A stretch of 31,046 nt of DNA, from positions 1 to 31,046 of the forward strand of contig CALHSW010000002.1 in assembly GCA_938038735.1 (NCBI GenBank), given 5' to 3'. The DNA is from an uncultured Bacteroidia bacterium (GTDB lineage Bacteria; Bacteroidota; Bacteroidia; Bacteroidales; CAJPTX01). Positions 25,001 to 31,046 of this stretch are shown here, piece after piece (the stretch's first letter is position 1; each line of letters opens with the position of its first letter). Below the pieces are notes generated by a model that was not told where the DNA came from, made no database searches, and saw only the letters and a program-made list of their open reading frames with translations. Made by a program: the position numbers and the translations under genes.

Positions 25001-28000
25001 GGTCACCTCTATCTTTTCCTCAACGTTCGCCTCCTTGAGCGACACGCTCACCTTCCCCTGGCCCTCTGTTTCTGTATTGACGGTAAACTTCTGGTTCTTA
25101 TCTACCTCAAACTTTACCTCAAGTTTTACTGCATATGGCGGCATGGTGAAACTACTATTGGACAAATCCAATTCCACCTTCCTCCCGCTAACCGCCTCAT
25201 TATAACTGACGCTTGCAAGCTTATACCCGCTTTTCGGCGTAACTGTTAACTGAACGATATCGCCTGCAAAGGCCTCTTGTAGTCCTGGTTTAACTATTCC
25301 GCGCTTCTCGTCTTGCGCTACAGCTATTTCATACACCTCGCCGTACACCACTTTTATGGTGGTAGGCTTATTGATCTTCAGCACAGCTTCCCCCTGTGAC
25401 TCTCGCACGTAGTCACCTCCGCTATGCTCTTTCCCATCAACCAGCAGCTGCTTTATTCTCTTCCCAGGTTTACCCTGTATCGCCACTCTAACCTGAGTCC
25501 CCACCTCCACTGCTTCCCCACTCGCAAGCTCTTCCCCTACAGCAGTGGTCACTTTCAGACCTTCATCCGTATCAAAATACACGCAGGGTCCCCATTCTGC
25601 CACCAACGTTTTGTCTGCACCTATCTTCGTCCTGAAGTCAAAGGGGGCACCACTTCCATCCGCCCAGTACCTGAGCAACCAACCCTCTCGCCATACGTTC
25701 GGCTGCTCTGCATACCCATCCGAATCTATCCGTTGCAAACCTCCCTCCAGCACTCCGCCATTCGCATCAAACCTCACTATATATACTTTCTTCCACTTCG
25801 CTCGCAGCTTGATATCTCCCGTAACAGGCCGAGAAAAATCGTACGACTCCCACGTGCCCGGCGTACTCTCTACCTGCCACTCCACCAAACGGTGGCCTTC
25901 CTTCGTCGGCGCCGGTCTCAGCTCCCTCGCCGCTTCTTCTGCAAGCACCTCTACTTCCGCGCTTGTCTCCCCTCCAGCCAAACTCCCCCCATCAAAATCA
26001 AAGCCCACCTTGTAAACATTAACGTTTTTATCTTCCAGCTCCCACTTAGCGTACACACTCTTCGCTTCTGTCACCTGCAATTTGCTCACCAATCCGCTAT
26101 ACTGAGCATCACTATACCAACCCCTAAAAATAAATCCCGGCTTCTCTGGTATATACTCCAAGGCCTCCAAGTTCAACATCTCGCCCTCATCCACCTTTTG
26201 CGGATTCTCTTCTAGCGTCCTCAACAGCCCGCCAGCTAGATCAAAGGTCACCGGAAACACTTTCTTCCACTGCGCTATGAGCGCAACGCTACTTCCTGCA
26301 ACCGCTATATCCCGCACTGCTTGTTCATCGCGGTATGACTCTCCTTTATCTGTTCTCCATTCGTCAAACCGATACCCCTCTGCCGAATACTGATTCCTGC
26401 TCAGCTTCTCCATAACCCCTACAGGCACCTTCTGGGCATCCATAATGCCCTCCACTTTCACTCCCGGCGCGGGCGCCCCGCTATTGTAATTCACCCGGTA
26501 GTAGCCTTCTGCGAAAGCCACACGAACGTATACTATCCCTGTGCCTACCACCCATGTATCTGACGTGCCTACTCGCTTCGTCACTGCCCCGCTCACCGTA
26601 ACCGCTGGCAGCTCCGCCGCTTTCCCTTGGCTTACTACCCGCACTCGCAGTAACTGCCCCTCCTGCAGCAAGGCCCCATCGCTGAGCATATGACCCCCTT
26701 CGTCTCGCACCTCTAACTCCCCGCCCAATTGGCTGTTCTCAACCTCCACAACGAGCTGCGACTTGTGCGCCCGCAGGAACCCAGCACGAACCACAAGGTC
26801 TCCTGCTAACTCCGCACCCAGCTCGTACAACGCCCCGCTCTCGTGGGGCAATCCATTCACTTGCAGCACCCCTCGTTGATTGCTCGGAAAGGGGTAGCTG
26901 CTTATGGTCAACGCCTCCCGCCTTGCCACCAGCTCATCCAAAGCGTCTCCATCCCTTAGCTCGCGCCCCGCCGCATCAAACACTCTCACCTCCCCGCCCG
27001 TCGGAACCAATATGCACAGCCTATGCTTTACCTTCGATACCCTATCACAAAACTGGGCCTTGACGTAGAAATTCCCTTCTCCCACTTCGCACGACACGCC
27101 CTTGCCTTCCTCCGCTTGCAGCTGAACCTGTTGATTGAAAAATAGCGCCCGCAGCTGGCTCTTCCCAGCCACTCCGCTCGCCGTTACCCGCAGCCGATCC
27201 TGCGCCTTTACTTCTGCTCCATGCTGCAGCCGCTCCACCTGCGTCCCTCCGCGCAGCATTCGCTCTACCTTCACCTCGCCCTCCCCCTGCTGGTCTACCA
27301 CCAGCACGTACGAATTCTGCTCCGCCATCACCGCCTCAACCTCTACATTGCACCCATCTGCAGGCACCACGTAGTAGTTCCCATTCCCCAGCAGTTCTCC
27401 ATTCACTTTGAGCTGCACCAACCGCTTCCCTGCAGCCGGCTGTGCCGTGATGACCAACCGATCGCCCGGATTCACCGCATCCCCCGACTGCAGCCTCTCG
27501 CCATCCCGAAGCACTTCCACATCCCCAACGGGCCACGGCTCCCCTGCTACGCTCACATACAGCGTTTGCTCCGCCTTCTTCCCAATTACCGCTTCGATAA
27601 AAACGCTCCCTACCTTCGGCACTCCTACGCTTATCTCCTCTCCATCTTTCAGGCTACCCGCGGGCACTGCTCGCCCATTCACTAGCACTCCTACAAACTG
27701 GCCTCCTACTGAACTATACTCAACCTTCAACTTCACCTCCGATACTTCCTGACCTAGCTCAGCTCCTTGCTTTAGCTCCGTACCATCCGCTCCGTACACA
27801 CTCAGCCGACCTTCTCCGCGTACCCCATACGTAACCACCCGCTTACGCTTCGTACGCCACACCCCTACAATCTCAACGCTCTCTGCATCCGCAGGCACCT
27901 TCCATGCCCCGCTATAACCCATCCACAAACTCTTCCCCGCTGCCCCAGCTACTATCTGACCATTGATGACGATGCTCTCCAGGCTCGCATCCACTCCCAT

Positions 28001-30589
28001 CGCCGTGCACAGCCCCTCCTCGACGCGGTAGACAAGCCGCGCCCCTTTCGGCACCTTGGGCATCGCAACGCCCCAATCCACTTCTCGCGTCTGGTCGTAC
28101 TTCACCACCAGTCTTTCCGCCACTTTTCGCTCCGCCCCATCCAAATATTGCTTCGACGCAAGGGGAACAAAGCCCTTATCTACCCTGCGTATGTATATGT
28201 CTAAATCCTTACTCCGGTCAACTTTCCCCCAGTACGCAGATCCTTTCACCTCGGAAGCGGTCGCTCTTTTTAAGCCCAGGCCCTCGCCCCCATTGGCTAC
28301 CGTAACCTCATAGCTCGGATCGTTCGACTCGGGCGGGTACACTACCCACGCATAATCGCTTGGATCCTGCGTTAGCTTTGCAGGGTCTTTGGGAATCCCT
28401 AAAAGGAAAGAACTCCCAGCCTCCTTGCGAAACGGATCCCCATCTTTTATGGGGTAAATCTTACCCGGGTTACCCTGCCCATCGCCGCACACATCCACTA
28501 TGATGCTTGCCTCCACGCCCTCCCCTCGCTCTATATGCACCACAGGAGCCGGCGCTTGTAGCACGCTAAACTCTGCGCCCACTACAAATTCAGACCGCGC
28601 TGCATCCTCCTTCTGCACCTCGTAATCTACAGATACATCTGCTAATTTTCTTCCTGACGCCGCCCCTATCTTCTGCTCTTTCCCATTAATCTCTATACGC
28701 TCCACTGCGGTCTCTGCCCCCACGCTGCCCTTCGCTCTCACTCGCAGCTGCTGACCCACCTTCAGGGTCTCACCCTCTTCCACCATCCGCCCAGTATGCA
28801 TATCCATCACCGTGAGGTAGCCTTTCCCTTCCGCATGCACCACTAGCGCGGGCTTGGAATCCTCCCTCACAAATATCGCCTTCACGTAAACGTCTGTCAT
28901 CTCTGCCCGTACCGGCAAAAAATACTCATTCGTCTTTTGCAATTCCCCAGGATTAGCCACCTCAATCCGTTTCCCATTAACCTCAAAACCCGCTACGTTC
29001 CACCCTGCATCCGCCACCAAACGAATACTTACCTTCTCACTCACCTGTGCAGCCACTATACCCGATGCCGCCACATCTCCAGCGAACAGCATTTCTCCAT
29101 TCTTATACACCCTGTCTTTCTCCTTCGCATCGCGCACCTCCACTCGCCCTGATCCTTTCACGCTCCACTGCAGTATCGGCGGATCAAATAGCGCTATGTT
29201 CAGCTTATTCTTTTCATTTGAAATGAACTCCACGAGCACATCCCCATGATCCGGCACCAAAAACTCATCCCCAGGAACGAAATCTTGCCTATTCACGCGT
29301 AGGCTCTTAGCCTTGGCGCCATCCGTTACCAACACCCTTAGCCGATCGCCCGGAACTAAGTAATCTCCTTGCTTCAGCTCCTCGCCTCCTCGCTTCACTA
29401 CAACCCGCGCCCCCTCTCCTATCTCGCTCACTATCAACACCTGTTGATGTTTTTCCTTCACAAATACTCCAACCACAGTCCGCGGCTCGTTCTGCGATAG
29501 CCGAAACGACCTATCGTCCACCAATGCCCCATCTAGCAGAATCGCCGCCAAACGACTCCCTGCTTTCGGCTCCGCCAAAATCAAAAACTCGTCTCCAGCC
29601 TGACACAAATCGTTCGGACGAATCCCATAGGGACGGAACTTTTTTCCATTTTCCTCCGCCTTCGTCACTCCTTGCAGCGGGTAGCGAGACTCCCCATCCA
29701 ACGGCACGGTGTTTACTTGAAATCGCTTCCACGACCCATCTCCCAACGTCTTCGTTATTATGTAGCGCCTATGCTCCGTAGCCCTTGATAGGCTCACATC
29801 TAACCATACATCCCCCTCTGCCATTCGGTACGTAAAAAGGGTTGACTTGGCTCTCTTCTTTCCCTGCGACTCCCCATTTATCGACACATCGGTAAGGTCA
29901 AACGCTGTAACACTTCGCACCGTCAAAACGGAACTGCGGCCATAGGCATACGTTCCTCCATTGCTCAGTTTCACATCCCCCGGCTTCCCTTCTTCCTGCG
30001 CAACCAAATGCTTCTCTTCCCTTTTCGTATTATAATAGTTCACGTGCAGCAAAAACTGCTTTCGCGCAAACCTCACCCCTACGTGCAAATCTTTACCCTT
30101 TTCTACCCGCACGCCCATTGATGGCCCCGCATCTTTTTGCACCACGCCGTTCACTCGCCACTCGGCCACGCCCCACCATTCCGACTCAATGCCAAAGTCT
30201 AGCATCTCTCCTCGATCGCCCTTCGCATCCTTGGCTAGCTTCACTTTGAACTCTAGCATCACGCCTGCCTTCACCTTTGGGTTAACCGACGCCGCTGGCA
30301 CGTAGTCACTCCCACCCACGCTTACCCACAGCTCGCCCCCCTTCTCGTGGGTTCTCCGATTCTGGGGTACCCCATACTCGTCCCGCACGAACGTGTTGTC
30401 GTAGCTGTCAAATACGCTCGCAGTAACAAACACCTCATCCCCAGCTTTCTCAGCCCGAACCCCTACTGGCAGCAGCAATACCGCCATGAGAAAACACCCT
30501 ATGGCCACCACCATTCTCTTTTTCATTGTACTCAACTTTTCCATGTTTCTTTTTTCTGCTAAATTCTCACCGCGCTCCATACCAGCCAT
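19076..30589 (-). CDS. Giant modular T9SS cargo protein (InlB-type repeats, surface adhesin-like)
   Basis: This protein of about 3,837 residues should be exported by Sec, passed through T9SS and attached to the cell surface. A signal peptide (MVVAIGCFLMAVLLLPVGVRA) opens it. Then come a unique region, about eight degenerate VNG modules, a block of InlB B-repeats, divergent InlB repeats, five long compound modules, more InlB repeats with carboxypeptidase-regulatory-like domains, and a type A T9SS sorting domain (YPNPASV, EGVYVVIVQ, KLVVRR). I see no enzyme domain, so adhesion or matrix formation is the best guess. The start at 30589 has GGAGG at a 6-nt distance; 30544 (MEKLST) and 30526 (MKKRM) are alternatives with a more usual signal-peptide length. 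PorU, the enzyme that would process it, is in the same window. Confidence 0.9.
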   Translation of the reverse strand: MAGMERGENLAEKRNMEKLSTMKKRMVVAIGCFLMAVLLLPVGVRAEKAGDEVFVTASVFDSYDNTFVRDEYGVPQNRRTHEKGGELWVSVGGSDYVPAASVNPKVKAGVMLEFKVKLAKDAKGDRGEMLDFGIESEWWGVAEWRVNGVVQKDAGPSMGVRVEKGKDLHVGVRFARKQFLLHVNYYNTKREEKHLVAQEEGKPGDVKLSNGGTYAYGRSSVLTVRSVTAFDLTDVSINGESQGKKRAKSTLFTYRMAEGDVWLDVSLSRATEHRRYIITKTLGDGSWKRFQVNTVPLDGESRYPLQGVTKAEENGKKFRPYGIRPNDLCQAGDEFLILAEPKAGSRLAAILLDGALVDDRSFRLSQNEPRTVVGVFVKEKHQQVLIVSEIGEGARVVVKRGGEELKQGDYLVPGDRLRVLVTDGAKAKSLRVNRQDFVPGDEFLVPDHGDVLVEFISNEKNKLNIALFDPPILQWSVKGSGRVEVRDAKEKDRVYKNGEMLFAGDVAASGIVAAQVSEKVSIRLVADAGWNVAGFEVNGKRIEVANPGELQKTNEYFLPVRAEMTDVYVKAIFVREDSKPALVVHAEGKGYLTVMDMHTGRMVEEGETLKVGQQLRVRAKGSVGAETAVERIEINGKEQKIGAASGRKLADVSVDYEVQKEDAARSEFVVGAEFSVLQAPAPVVHIERGEGVEASIIVDVCGDGQGNPGKIYPIKDGDPFRKEAGSSFLLGIPKDPAKLTQDPSDYAWVVYPPESNDPSYEVTVANGGEGLGLKRATASEVKGSAYWGKVDRSKDLDIYIRRVDKGFVPLASKQYLDGAERKVAERLVVKYDQTREVDWGVAMPKVPKGARLVYRVEEGLCTAMGVDASLESIVINGQIVAGAAGKSLWMGYSGAWKVPADAESVEIVGVWRTKRKRVVTYGVRGEGRLSVYGADGTELKQGAELGQEVSEVKLKVEYSSVGGQFVGVLVNGRAVPAGSLKDGEEISVGVPKVGSVFIEAVIGKKAEQTLYVSVAGEPWPVGDVEVLRDGERLQSGDAVNPGDRLVITAQPAAGKRLVQLKVNGELLGNGNYYVVPADGCNVEVEAVMAEQNSYVLVVDQQGEGEVKVERMLRGGTQVERLQHGAEVKAQDRLRVTASGVAGKSQLRALFFNQQVQLQAEEGKGVSCEVGEGNFYVKAQFCDRVSKVKHRLCILVPTGGEVRVFDAAGRELRDGDALDELVARREALTISSYPFPSNQRGVLQVNGLPHESGALYELGAELAGDLVVRAGFLRAHKSQLVVEVENSQLGGELEVRDEGGHMLSDGALLQEGQLLRVRVVSQGKAAELPAVTVSGAVTKRVGTSDTWVVGTGIVYVRVAFAEGYYRVNYNSGAPAPGVKVEGIMDAQKVPVGVMEKLSRNQYSAEGYRFDEWRTDKGESYRDEQAVRDIAVAGSSVALIAQWKKVFPVTFDLAGGLLRTLEENPQKVDEGEMLNLEALEYIPEKPGFIFRGWYSDAQYSGLVSKLQVTEAKSVYAKWELEDKNVNVYKVGFDFDGGSLAGGETSAEVEVLAEEAARELRPAPTKEGHRLVEWQVESTPGTWESYDFSRPVTGDIKLRAKWKKVYIVRFDANGGVLEGGLQRIDSDGYAEQPNVWREGWLLRYWADGSGAPFDFRTKIGADKTLVAEWGPCVYFDTDEGLKVTTAVGEELASGEAVEVGTQVRVAIQGKPGKRIKQLLVDGKEHSGGDYVRESQGEAVLKINKPTTIKVVYGEVYEIAVAQDEKRGIVKPGLQEAFAGDIVQLTVTPKSGYKLASVSYNEAVSGRKVELDLSNSSFTMPPYAVKLEVKFEVDKNQKFTVNTETEGQGKVSVSLKEANVEEKIEVTVDAEPGWEVKEISYSFDGKSFALGIVRAFEMPGSDVTVKAVFNEVASTNTVRVYVGEATSPVSGAKVIITDGSSHEYDGITGNDGNADIGGVPALTGTITVENPKDPAEKVTVPVTVGNDGRISPNEVNLSSRIEVTVKVIDVDNSGVGVAEAAVVVGAQRVNTNGQGEAKLGLIEGGKYSIVATHSKYNAEGGTLKLTAAKTGAGDGNTIELHRYKVTVDGGVSQGVVKLDRSGQLVGSQVELTIEPQPGYKLKKLDYRYSEGTNESCVDLTAGVSAGKVLFPMPAADVRVTAEFEEDPEYEFSITCEASAGGKVTSDKDKAKWQETIALTVEADQGYKLDVLECVDGTGSKVQIDGNGSFTMPRSSVTVKATFTEDSESKFKVEVKPAEHGTVRASATEVAHGGTVEVFVYPDASYKLKTLTYTLAALPSGKSRIDVAAAPTNLNKNVVRGTFVMPKGDVIVEAEFEEDPDWLYRVYVAKSMKYGTVNVAPISALAQGAKAGAEIKLEPYPVEGYEVDKITYSIAGSSDAYEVHNRKFTMPKGDVTVRATFKPAAVTFRYCGGASGGGHGDYEISFRRQSDDTEVKEFDKVEVGESLIVRCKMLNLGHIVSGIYYEDATGERFYTELISVGNGIREGLYKLSSPDAYCYLVETLKSDNYIAIGVTDGGNNLQGPIRVEIDNANGVSWEAEEEGGNDTWRKLVKFHNLQSIGEGGSITVTANGKTVTVPFSIDREGRPHPSSVDVSQSVEIPVRVENAKTGAPIAGATVTVGRQRVLTNGDGVAKPQLINGGSYSFYVTAKSYEDYRDVWAEPRWKDATVVLKMNREHRAVTFQVVDEKGAPRGAVVKLMDDEGVERSADAGKSEKGVYVFSDVPAPIGGTVSAEVEDANGEKRTVSVPVTIDEEGVIQPPVLRIADCRKVKVKVIDKGDKHPIGDARLFLGAQECVTNNLGEADLWVFPHCKYRYKAKAARYAVQHGDIDIDENKADPSVIELDWNAVRIKVVRGSEPVAGASVAIFSESGSGVSDGLTNKEEGVAALRGVPEVKGGYVKVTTQTEGQIVVPVTVDSEGNANPSVIDLSQPMLRFVVKDTEGHELQNAKVTVSEVTFETDAKGRAAFAGLEVGSQYGYEVRFGGDSIKREVKLPKGGITVVVTLGRKDDVKATFNAAGGRFADGSEVYEVWVPKNGKLSELDDTPKRDGYQFKEWQLNGTKYKFGAQLTKEVTLDAKWSGNEVSVTVVNGKDAVPEAKVRIVDDGGTGHDGDTNGNGEAKVADVPEVRGGTVTVTGEVDGKQRTVTLPIRVDGEGKAYPDTVDLSQIVEVAVRVYDAESGHPIPNAKVSIGVQQVSADVNGVVRLSVQGGKEYKNVKVEAGGYITKDSVELKVENDGKVSPSIILLERQKSVLSFVVLDEEGKPLDGVQVTVEDWDGTFEKKTNSQGVAEFSLRFQDGSSRDYTLIKDGYNKVESSVTMPENGTRIEVRMAKKGTLVNLRKVTFKAVGGRFKDGADEFIKYVVKDSTIKGDEVETPTKVLQEFVEWQFKPDGSWEKWDFSNKIDKDKILYAKWKDAKVPALRFLVQDGQGRALEKAIVKADGREIETDSEGLATFLGQEAGKKYSYRVACDGYEEAQGSVEMVAGGMTVVVRLQQKGGPELPKQVTVTFDAAGGMFKDGNGRLVVSVEQGKQAAAPNDAPEKAGYTFAGWYYGDAKYEFKQEVTGDIALMASWTPDGTMPTFTVTFDADGGKPAPRGQSLNEGDRASRPVPGPKKEGYTFKGWYLPDDTEYDFGNEVNADITLTAKWESNDVYLHVFVVDQDLKPVKGVTVKVPNFDDKVTEESGCVAFSVPVGDYNISVSAEGYKEASSGPVHVEKNGLDFTFVLQKIVQNNGSTTPVESELLAGVEMYPNPASVATVLHGVENAKRIAVYTVTGVQVMSQAVHGEKELRVSVEHMAEGVYVVIVQTESGERKALKLVVRR
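19079..19320 (-). other. T9SS type A C-terminal sorting domain of the giant protein
   Basis: The last 80 residues contain the three conserved blocks of the Por secretion tail: GVEMYPNPASVATV, KRIAVYTVTGVQVMS and MAEGVYVVIVQTESGERKALKLVV. This domain directs passage through the T9SS outer-membrane channel and is normally removed by PorU. Confidence 0.93.
19360..20530 (-). repeat. Distal alternation of InlB B-repeats and carboxypeptidase-regulatory-like domains
   Basis: Three InlB B-type repeats begin with VTFKAVGGRFKDG (near 20520), VTFDAAGGMFKDGNG (near 20030) and VTFDADGGKPAPRG (near 19800), each ending in a W/K-W-type strand (LYAKWKD, LMASWTP, LTAKWES). Between and after them are short domains such as RFLVQDGQGRALEKAIVKADG and HVFVVDQDLKPVKGVTVKV, which resemble the carboxypeptidase-regulatory/Cna-B fold. 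They would form a rod directly before the sorting domain. Confidence 0.8.
20800..23030 (-). repeat. Four copies of a compound module with the VPVTVD..G...P..VDLSQ signature
   Basis: Copies lie at about 23030-22520, 22515-22005, 22005-21530 and 21310-20800. Each has a first half (V.G..PV.GA.V.I.D..G...TN..G.A...VP...GG.V.V) and a joint of the type TVTVPFSIDREGRPHPSSVD or IVVPVTVDSEGNANPSVID. A second half follows (VEV.V.V.D...G.PI..A.V.VG.Q.V.TN..G.A..L..G..Y). An InlB B-repeat (NAAGGRFADGSEVYEVW) is inserted at about 21530-21300. A fifth, related copy lies at 24865-24365. Similarity is at protein level; the DNA copies are clearly diverged. Confidence 0.75.
23335..24360 (-). repeat. Four divergent InlB B-repeats
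   Basis: Each unit of about 80-90 residues has G.V...........V.L...P..GY.L..L.Y......F.MP..DV.V.A.FEEDP. Visible marks are IEPQPGYKLKKLDYRY, VEADQGYKLDVLECV, VYPDASYKLKTLTYTL and PYPVEGYEVDKITYSI, and the closing VTAEFEEDPE, VKATFTEDSE, VEAEFEEDPD and VRATFKPA. This is the pattern of the divergent InlB B-repeat family. Confidence 0.8.
24365..24865 (-). repeat. First copy of the compound module
   Basis: Begins TNTVRVYVGEATSPVSGAKV, continues with GTITVENPKDPAEKVTVPVT and NEVNLSSRIEVTVKVIDVD, and ends IELHR. It is separated from the other four copies by the divergent InlB repeats and a unique segment. Confidence 0.7.
24872..25345 (-). repeat. Two divergent InlB B-repeats
   Basis: The units contain LTVTPKSGYKLASVSYN...SFTMPPYAVKLEVKF and VTVDAEPGWEVKEISYSF...FEMPGSDVTVKAVF, and agree in layout with the four units further downstream in the protein. 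Confidence 0.75.
25588..26503 (-). repeat. Block of four InlB B-type repeats
   Basis: Successive units begin with RVNYNSGAPAPG, VTFDLAGGLLRTLEE, VGFDFDGGSLAGGET and VRFDANGGVLEGG and close with W-containing strands (LIAQWKK, VYAKWEL, LRAKWKK, LVAEWGP). The GY.F..W core (AEGYRFDEW, KPGFIFRGWY, KEGHRLVEW) is typical of Listeria-Bacteroides (InlB B) repeats. Confidence 0.85.
26515..29450 (-). repeat. Array of about eight degenerate VNG modules
   Basis: Units of about 80-100 residues follow the pattern V.G.G.V.V...G..L..GD.L..GD.L.V.A....G..L..L.VNG......G..Y.VP....V.V.A.F. Clear examples are LKQGDYLVPGDRLRVLV with LRVNRQDF; LQSGDAVNPGDRLVITA with LVQLKVNGELL and VEVEAVMA; and LRDGDALDELVARREALTI with VLQVNGLPH. 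A further copy (LKVTTAVGEELASGEAV, LLVDGKEHSG) lies after the InlB block near 25500. I do not recognise a named family; it may be a far-diverged InlB-type repeat. Confidence 0.65.
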
Positions 30590-30604
30590 ATGCACCCTCC
30601 ACAT

Positions 30605-31046
30605 AAAGACGTTTTTATAAATTCCCTTCTCAATCCCGCGCCCACTTTTCGCCGCACGCAGTCAATTAGAATAACGTGAAAGCGGGGGTAATTGTTACCG
30701 AAAGGCAAATCGAAGGGCAAAGGGGAACACGCTGGGTGTAGGAATCGCAGAACGAAGTGCAAATTATCTTCTCCATTTAGTAAATTCAAGGATACCGTTT
30801 CGTTGGGGCATTCATTGCATTCATCCAAGATTTCACCCCGTTCACCCCTCAAAAAAGGCCCATTCGTCCAATAAGGAGGGAGCATTTGGTAGACCTGAAG
30901 CGCAAAATGCAAGAAAATGTCCCTCCGCACCCTTTTGGCTGTCAACTTTTTAATAATGTGGGTATCCGCATTAGTCCCCAAATTATATGTACGCATGCAA
31001 TGGGCTGCCAGGGTCAGTCTTGCAGACTGTTTTGCCCTTGGGGGCA
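30605..31046. other. Right-edge intergenic stretch
   Basis: No convincing gene is visible. A 145-codon open frame on the - strand (30996-30559) overlaps the start of the giant gene, has no ribosome-binding site and matches nothing I recognise. A small hairpin CAGTCT-TGC-AGACTG at 31015-31029 runs into TTTT and could be a weak + strand terminator for something further left, though no + gene is present nearby. The promoter of the giant gene should lie here, but no good TAnnTTTG box with a -33 partner was found. Confidence 0.4.

Noticed and set aside
20800..29450. Possible CRISPR array or DNA satellite in the repeat-rich region
   Set aside because: The repeats exist at protein level only and the DNA copies are diverged. 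There are no short identical repeats with regular unique spacers, and no cas genes.
19239..30562. Numerous + strand open frames opposite the giant gene (for example 24513-25205 and 25424-26215)
   Set aside because: The giant gene's strong codon bias removes stops from the other strand. The translations are low-complexity and mirror its repeats.
30559..30996. 145-codon open frame on - at the right edge
   Set aside because: It overlaps the start of the giant gene, lacks a ribosome-binding site and does not resemble a known protein. It could be a decayed fragment, but I cannot support this.

Overview
The window comes from a bacterium of the Bacteroidota, most likely the order Bacteroidales. Three things show this. 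It carries parts of the type IX secretion system (T9SS), namely PorU, PorX and a cargo protein with a T9SS C-terminal sorting domain. It uses Bacteroidota promoters (TTTG, about 19-20 nt, then TAnnTTTG). It also has families typical of the order, such as a BT_3928-like DoxX protein and a 4-hydroxybutyrate CoA-transferase-like enzyme. The species cannot be named from the sequence alone.

Layout, left part (1-5972, genes on +): a tRNA-Lys(CTT) with a textbook promoter and terminator; miaB (tRNA methylthiotransferase) followed closely by a nitrilase-family amidase; folD, which ends at a strong terminator; then a FlK-like hotdog thioesterase and a K+/H+ antiporter that look like one unit. The turning point (5973-6453) holds a decayed N-terminal fragment of a type ISP restriction-modification gene, still behind a good promoter, and a perfect 22-bp hairpin where the two gene directions converge.

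Right part (6454-30589, all genes on -). Read in the direction of transcription, it starts with a giant (about 3,800-residue) repeat-built T9SS cargo protein, then mltG (peptidoglycan transglycosylase). The porX-tsaE-doxX operon follows, with its own promoter. Next come an unknown lipoprotein and an unknown exported protein that is translationally coupled to it, slyD (a prolyl isomerase with a His/Cys-rich tail), and porU (the T9SS sortase). An Hpt-STAS signalling pair with its own promoter and terminator comes next, and last a CoA-transferase.

How the genes relate: PorX is a known regulator of T9SS, PorU cleaves the sorting domain of cargo and attaches cargo to the surface, and the giant protein carries such a sorting domain, so regulator, sortase and substrate lie within about 22 kb. 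SlyD and the unknown lipoprotein/exported pair sit directly upstream of porU and are candidates for an accessory role in envelope or secretion; this is inference. TsaE belongs to the t6A37 tRNA-modification pathway, whose substrates include tRNA-Lys such as the one at the left edge. I see no CRISPR array, no intact insertion sequence and no phage genes. The most unusual points are the multi-module architecture of the giant protein, the loss of the catalytic lysine in FolD, the ISP remnant, and the unknown gene pair next to porU.
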